From Acidobacteriota bacterium (GTDB lineage: Bacteria; Acidobacteriota; Polarisedimenticolia; Gp22-AA2), in the NCBI GenBank assembly GCA_016202915.1, contig JACQNT010000031.1, positions 1-29,381 of the forward strand: a stretch of DNA of 29,381 nucleotides. Direction: 5' to 3'. The notes beneath the pieces were generated by a model. It saw nothing but the letters and a program-made list of their open reading frames with translations. It ran no database searches and had not been told where the DNA came from. The translations under genes were made by a program, and so were the position numbers. Positions within the stretch are counted from its first letter, which is position 1, and every line of letters begins with the position of its first letter. This document shows, piece by piece, positions 25,462 through 29,381 of this stretch.

Positions 25462-26880
25462 ATGTCGATGCTGCGGTGGCTGCGGTACGTCCTGAGCGCC
25501 AGCGTCAGGCACCCGATCAGCCTGGCGGGCACGGTGATGGCGAGCGCCTCGGCCGCCGTCATCGTCACCATCCTGCTGCTCGATCTCCTGGGGTTCCATT
25601 CGAACCCCTACATCGGCATGGTCGTCTTCCTCGTCCTCCCTGCCGTCTTCGTCTTCGGGCTGATCCTGATCCCGATCGGCATCCTGCGCGAGCGGAAGCG
25701 CTCGGGAGCGTTCCCCGTTCTCGACCTCAACCTGGAGTCTCACCGGGGACGCTTTCTCGGCTTCGCCATTCTCAGTTTCGTCAACCTGGTGATCCTCGCC
25801 ACTGTCACCTACCGCGCCGTGGAGCACATGGACTCGGTGCAGTTCTGCGGCCAGACGTGCCACAGCGTCATGGATCCGGAATTCACCGCCTACCGGCGTT
25901 CCCCCCACTCGAGGGTCGCGTGCGTGGACTGCCACATCGGTCCGGGGGCCGGCTGGTTCGTGAAATCGAAGCTCTCGGGCACCTGGCAGGTTTTCGCGGT
26001 GACCTTCAACACGTTCGAGCGGCCCATCCCCGTCCCCATCAAGAACCTCAGGCCGGCGCGCGAGACCTGCGAGCAGTGTCACTGGCCGGAGAAATTCCAC
26101 GGCGACCGCATCAAGGTGAAGACCAGGTTCGCCGAGGATGAAAGGAACGCCGAGCTGAAAACCGTGATGATCCTCAAGGTCGGAGGGGGCAGCCCGGAGT
26201 CGGGGTTCGCCTCGGGGATCCACTGGCACATGAACATCGCCAACGAGATCACGTACGTCGCCGCCGACGAGTCGCGCGAGACGATCCCCTTCGTCCGTCT
26301 CAAGGATCCGGAAGCCCGGGTGACGGATTACCTCGCCGCGGGCGCCTCGAAGCCGTCCGAGGAGGAGATCGAAAAACTGGGTCGCACGATGGACTGCGTC
26401 GATTGCCACAACCGCCCGACGCACATCTATCGCCTGCCCGATGAGGAGGTGGATGAGGCGCTGCTGGTGGGGAGAATCGACCGCAGCCTCCCCTTCATAA
26501 GGAAGCTCGCCGTGGAGGCCCTGGCGCGGCCGCATGCTTCGCGGGCGGAGGCCCGGCAGGCGATCCCCGCGCGACTCGAGGAGTACTACCGCAAGAACCT
26601 CCCGGAAGTGGCTCGCGACAGGGCGGAGTCGATCCGCAAGGCGGGCCAGGCCCTCGTCGCCGTGCACGACCTGAACGTCTTCCCCGAAATGAAGATCACC
26701 TGGGGAACCTACCCGAACCACATCGGCCACATGAACTCCCCCGGCTGCTTCCGCTGTCACGACGGCGATCACGCGAGCGAGGACGGGAAGGTGATCAGCA
26801 ACGAGTGCGAGAACTGCCACACTCTCCTGGCGGTCGAAGAGGAGAACCCGGAGATCCTGGGTCGCCTCTTCCCTCAGTGA
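25462..26880 (+). CDS. NapC/NirT family multiheme cytochrome (ImcH-like quinol dehydrogenase)
   Basis: A 472-residue inner-membrane cytochrome. Three N-terminal spans (ISLAGTVMASASAAVIVTIL, MVVFLVLPAVFVFGLILIPI and FAILSFVNLVILATVTYRAV) precede the heme part. The first heme site is the CX3CH form CGQTCH, followed by the hallmark RRSPHSRVACVDCHIGPGAG. Further sites are CEQCH, CVDCH, CFRCH and CENCH, giving six hemes in all. The long region between hemes (~210-440) and the stretch NLRPARETCEQCHWPEKFHG match the ImcH-type subgroup, which in Geobacter takes electrons from quinol when acceptors have high potential. Start at 25462 has AGGAGGG 9-10 bases upstream. It is divergent from the globin kinase. 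Confidence 0.93.
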   Translation: MSMLRWLRYVLSASVRHPISLAGTVMASASAAVIVTILLLDLLGFHSNPYIGMVVFLVLPAVFVFGLILIPIGILRERKRSGAFPVLDLNLESHRGRFLGFAILSFVNLVILATVTYRAVEHMDSVQFCGQTCHSVMDPEFTAYRRSPHSRVACVDCHIGPGAGWFVKSKLSGTWQVFAVTFNTFERPIPVPIKNLRPARETCEQCHWPEKFHGDRIKVKTRFAEDERNAELKTVMILKVGGGSPESGFASGIHWHMNIANEITYVAADESRETIPFVRLKDPEARVTDYLAAGASKPSEEEIEKLGRTMDCVDCHNRPTHIYRLPDEEVDEALLVGRIDRSLPFIRKLAVEALARPHASRAEARQAIPARLEEYYRKNLPEVARDRAESIRKAGQALVAVHDLNVFPEMKITWGTYPNHIGHMNSPGCFRCHDGDHASEDGKVISNECENCHTLLAVEEENPEILGRLFPQ

Positions 26881-26939
26881 TGAAAACTGCCCCCGGAGGC
26901 GCTCCCGCCATCCTCAGATCCCCGGACGAACTCTCGGCG

Positions 26940-26957
26940 CTGCGTAAGATTCCTCAG
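26940..26957. promoter_or_regulatory. Enhancer-like dyad upstream of the 27078 gene
   Basis: CTGCG-TAAGATTC-CTCAG has the same arms and spacing (TGCG-N8-CTCA) as the copies at 22089 and 24040, though the middle differs. It lies ~127 bases upstream of the predicted sigma-54 start at ~27076. The rest of 26881-27077 shows nothing else. Confidence 0.45.
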
Positions 26958-27049
26958 GCAGTGCCGTAACCCCTAGAGCCCCTCGCCTGATCTCGGCCAA
27001 CCGCTCCGCTAAATGCCGCCCCGGCAGGCGCTTTCGCCGCTGCGCTCTG

Positions 27050-27064
27050 TGGCACACGCATTGC
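27050..27064 (+). promoter_or_regulatory. Sigma-54 promoter for the outer-membrane protein gene
   Basis: TGGCACA-CGCA-TTGC matches 10 of 11 positions. The predicted start (~27076) is only about two bases before the ATG at 27078. No ribosome site is visible, so the message would be leaderless. Confidence 0.6.
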
Positions 27065-27077
27065 CCACATCCCTGGT

Positions 27078-27729
27078 ATGAAATGGCGCCGCGACTGGAT
27101 CGCGGTTGGCGCCGCGCTCGTCCTGTGTGGAGCGGGGGCCGAGGCGCAGCAGCTCAGCGGGCGCGTGCGCGAGACCTATCAGGCCACCGGCGGAGGCATC
27201 GGGGACGCAGAAAGCGTGCTGCAGAACTACGAGATCAACTTCAGGAACGATGTCGCCCGGGACCTCTACTGGCAGGCGCGACTGCGCGCGCTGCTGTCGG
27301 CGTTCGACAGGCCGGAGGCGGACACCGACAGCATGCTGCTCGAGCCGTTCGTGCAGGTCGTGTACGACGGCCCCGCCTGGCGGTTGAGCGGCGGGCCGCC
27401 TCGCGCGGCTGAGCCCGCGGGGGGATACCTCGGGCGCTTCCGAGCGGCAGAAGCGCAACCTGTTCAGTCGGCTGGCCTGGTCGGCCGAGAACCGGCCCCG
27501 TCTGGACTGGTCTTTCGACCGGATCGATCTGCGGGAGGACCGGGCTGATGTGTCCTCGGAGGACCGGTCGCTGCTCACGCTCGGCTACACCGGCGGAGCC
27601 GGTGGCACGAGCCTGGAACTGGAGAACCGCCGCTTCGCCGACCGCCGCACCGATTTCACCTGGGACTCGATCCAGGCCACCTGGAACGCCGACTGGAGGC
27701 GGGGGTTCGCGGCCGACCAAGCCAGCCGA
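27078..27729 (+). pseudogene. Outer-membrane beta-barrel-like protein, frameshifted and truncated
   Basis: Begins with a good Sec signal peptide (MKWRRDWIAVGAALVLCGAG, cleavage near AEAQQ) and strand-like sequence (YEINFRNDVARDLYWQARL, LEPFVQVVYDGPAWRL). Near 27391-27400 the frame changes: one extra base in GGGCC turns SGG-RLARLSPRGDTS into an unrelated reading. The shifted frame continues with barrel-like sequence (FSRLAWSAENRPRLDWSF, LTLGYTGGAGGTSLEL, FTWDSIQATWNADWRRGF). Coding character stops abruptly at ~27715, where the sequence becomes the tail of the dehydrogenase gene on the other strand. Only ~210 codons remain, so the 3' part of the barrel is missing. The family is not recognised beyond an outer-membrane strand pattern. 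Confidence 0.6.
27468..27729. repeat. Inverted repeat flanking the truncated barrel segment
   Basis: The 26-base arm at 27468-27493 recurs as its reverse complement at 27704-27729 with two mismatches (common core TGGTCGGCCG). The second arm coincides with the place where the barrel coding sequence stops and the dehydrogenase tail begins. Confidence 0.7.
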
Positions 27730-28709
27730 GCAGGACGGGCATGTAGTTGGCGCGCTCGAAGGCGGCGGGGTCCGGGCAGGCGCGGAGGGCCATGCTGCCG
27801 CGCATCTGCCGGAGCGACCCGTACTCGTGATCCTCCAGCCAGGCCTCCATTCCCTGGCGGACCGCGCGGCGGTGATCCGGGCCGTTCCGGAGCAGGGCCG
27901 ACACAATCGGCACGGCGTCCGCCCCCGCCATGACCGCCTTGATGGCGTCCACGGGCGCGTGGACGCCGCCGGTGACGGCAAGCGAGGCCCGGACGCAGCC
28001 GCCGCTGAGGATGGCGAGCCAGCGCAGGCGCAGGAGGAGATCGCCCGCGTCCGACAGGCGGAGGCTCGGGACGGCCTCCAGCGACTCGACCTCGATGTCG
28101 GGCTGGTAGAACCGGTTGAACAGGACCAAGCCGTCGGCGCCCCGCTCGTCCAGCTCACAGGCGAAGGAGGCGAGCGAGGAGTAGAAGAGCAAGAGCTTCA
28201 CGGCGACCGGGATCGTGACGGCCCGCTTCACGGCCGAGACGAGATCGAGGACGCGGAACTCCACTAGCGCGCCCGTCTCGCCGGGGTCGGTGGCGAGGTA
28301 ATAGACGTTCAGCTCCAGCGCGTCGGCTCCCGCCTCCTGGATCAGGCGCGCGTGCTCCAGCCCTCCTCCCGGCGTGACGCCGTTGAGGGAGCCGATGACG
28401 GGAAGGCGCACCGCCTCCTTGATGCGGCGGATCTGCTCGAGGTACCGCTCGGGGCCGGGGGAAAACTCCTCCGGCCGGAGGAAATAGGGCCGCGCCTCCG
28501 CGAACGACTCGGCGTGCGCCTCCATGGCGTGGAGGGCGCCCGCCTGCTCGCGCGTGATCTGCTCCTCGAAGAGCGAGTGCATCACGAGGGCCGCCCCGCG
28601 CCCGCGTCCTCCAGGCGTCGCACCATGCCGAGGTCGTCCACGATGGGTGAGGCCCCGGCATCAGCGGATGGGGGAGGCGGAACCCCAGGTAGGTCGTTGA
28701 GAGATCCAT
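27656..28709 (-). pseudogene. Dihydroorotate dehydrogenase-like FMN protein, two frameshifts near the start
   Basis: The start at 28709 (MDLSTTYLGFRLPHPLMPG) and the main body from ~28590 on (VMHSLFEEQITREQ to CPDPAAFERANYM) are typical of the dihydroorotate dehydrogenase-like TIM-barrel proteins often found beside pyruvate:ferredoxin oxidoreductase. FMN-barrel features include LPVIGSLNGVTPGGG, ADALELNVYYL, IPVAVKLLLFYS and LAVTGGVHAPVDAIKAVMAGADAV. Between MPG and VMHSL two single-base losses are needed to rebuild the frame (ASPIVDDLGMVRRLEDAGAG-AALVMHS). Both fall in four-base G runs that would need five. The true C-terminus is near 27740; reading on to the stop at 27656 enters antisense of the barrel gene. 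It is probably not a pyrimidine enzyme; its substrate is unknown. Confidence 0.75.
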
Positions 28710-28722
28710 GGTGTCCCGCCTT

Positions 28723-29381
28723 TCACCCCCCGGCGGTCGTCCAGGCGGACGCCGGCACCCGGGCCAGGTGCTCGTAGAGGGCGAAACGCGCGGTCACCTC
28801 CCGCTGCGCCGCCGCGAGGAGCCGGCGGAAGCGCTCCGGGTCCTGCTGCTCGACCATCCGGTAGCGGATCTCGTTGCGCGCGAAGCGGGCGAAGTCGAGG
28901 CGCGGCGCCGCCGAGTCCAGGTGGAGCGGGCTCTCTCTCGCCGCCCGGCGGCGCGGGTCGAAGCGGAACAGCGGCCAGTAGCCGGTCTCGACGGCGAGTT
29001 TCTGCTGTTCGGCGCCGTACGCGAGGTCGTACCCGTGGGCGATGCAGGGGCTGTAGGCGATCACCAGGGAAGGGCCGGGGAACGACTCGGCCTCGAGGAA
29101 CGCCCGCACCGTCTGCGTGTCCTTCGCCCCGAAAGCGACCCGCGCGACGTAGACGTTCCCGTAGGACATGGCGAGCAGGCCGAGGTCCTTCTTCGGGCTC
29201 TCCTTCCCGGCGGCGGCGAACTTGGCGGCCGCCGCCATCGGCGTGGCCTTCGACTGCTGGCCGCCGGTGTTGGAATAGACTTCTGTGTCGAGGACCAGGA
29301 TGTTGACGTCTGGGCCCAGCGCGAGGACGTGGTCGAGGCCGCCGTAGCCGATGTCATAGGCCCAGCCGTCCCCGCCGACGA
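28723..29381 (-). CDS. nifJ: Pyruvate:ferredoxin (flavodoxin) oxidoreductase, C-terminal part
   Basis: The last 219 residues of a much longer protein whose 5' part lies beyond the window end. The thiamine-diphosphate/Mg site is visible in VGGDGWAYDIGYGGLDH, followed by VLDTEVYSNTGGQQSKATP, a hallmark of the NifJ/Por C-terminal domain. Later come SPCIAHGYDLAYGAEQQ and the end of the fold. The enzyme decarboxylates pyruvate to acetyl-CoA with reduction of ferredoxin or flavodoxin, an oxygen-sensitive reaction that fits an anaerobic or microaerobic life style. The dehydrogenase-like gene starts 14 bases downstream of the stop and is probably in the same operon. Confidence 0.93.
   Translation of the reverse strand, partial: VGGDGWAYDIGYGGLDHVLALGPDVNILVLDTEVYSNTGGQQSKATPMAAAAKFAAAGKESPKKDLGLLAMSYGNVYVARVAFGAKDTQTVRAFLEAESFPGPSLVIAYSPCIAHGYDLAYGAEQQKLAVETGYWPLFRFDPRRRAARESPLHLDSAAPRLDFARFARNEIRYRMVEQQDPERFRRLLAAAQREVTARFALYEHLARVPASAWTTAGG

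Noticed and set aside
1..29381. CRISPR arrays, tRNA or rRNA genes, insertion sequences
   Set aside because: No regularly spaced repeats, no cloverleaf or rRNA sequence and no transposase were seen on either strand.

Overview
The window is a very GC-rich bacterial segment dominated by respiratory c-type cytochromes. It holds about 56 recognisable heme-binding motifs in nine genes, an MtrA/MtrB-type outer-membrane conduit, NtrC-type sigma-54 signalling and a globin-coupled kinase. It comes from a diderm (outer-membrane barrel, Sec/Tat exports). A soil or sediment lineage such as Acidobacteriota is my best guess from gene content and GC, but no marker here proves it.

Layout. 1-2.2 kb: housekeeping genes radC and tyrS (+). 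2.3-3.9 kb: a methyltransferase and an exported protein of unknown role (-). 4.0-5.9 kb: an exported cytochrome with an in-frame TGA, a universal stress protein (-) and a small Cys-containing protein (+). 6.1-8.3 kb: a 13-heme cytochrome fused to a membrane cytochrome b (-, in-frame TAG). 8.6-12.0 kb: a decaheme MtrA/DmsE cytochrome and an MtrB/PioB barrel (+), ending at a strong hairpin. 12-17.2 kb: a minus-strand run of radical SAM/SPASM protein, monoheme cytochrome c, pentaheme cytochrome and a damaged multiheme cytochrome. 17.6-20.5 kb: Rieske protein plus cytochrome b fused to a nine-heme domain (+). 20.5-25.3 kb: globin-coupled kinase, PAS kinase, tetraheme cytochrome and NtrC-type regulator (-). 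25.5-26.9 kb: NapC/NirT (ImcH-like) cytochrome (+). 27.1-29.4 kb: a broken outer-membrane protein gene (+), then a frameshifted dihydroorotate dehydrogenase-like gene and the 3' end of a pyruvate:ferredoxin oxidoreductase gene (-).

How it fits together (inference). Three different candidate quinol-oxidising inner-membrane modules (NapC/ImcH-like, CbcL-like b/c fusion, Rieske/cytochrome b with nine c hemes) could pass electrons to periplasmic cytochromes and out through the MtrA/MtrB pair. Almost every intergenic start region among these genes carries a good match, in the right orientation, to the sigma-54 promoter consensus TGGCACG-N4-TTGC. Four of those regions also share an imperfect dyad, TGCG-N8-C(G/T)CA, about 90-140 bases upstream of a predicted start site, where an enhancer protein would bind. 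The NtrC-type regulator encoded here has a perfect sigma-54 site of its own. The window therefore reads as a self-contained, sigma-54-controlled electron-export island sensing a diatomic gas and probably redox state. This assignment is the main result.

Quality caveat. Several genes have in-frame stops or frameshifts, at least three of them explained by one missing base in a G/C homopolymer. Assembly error and real gene decay cannot be told apart here.
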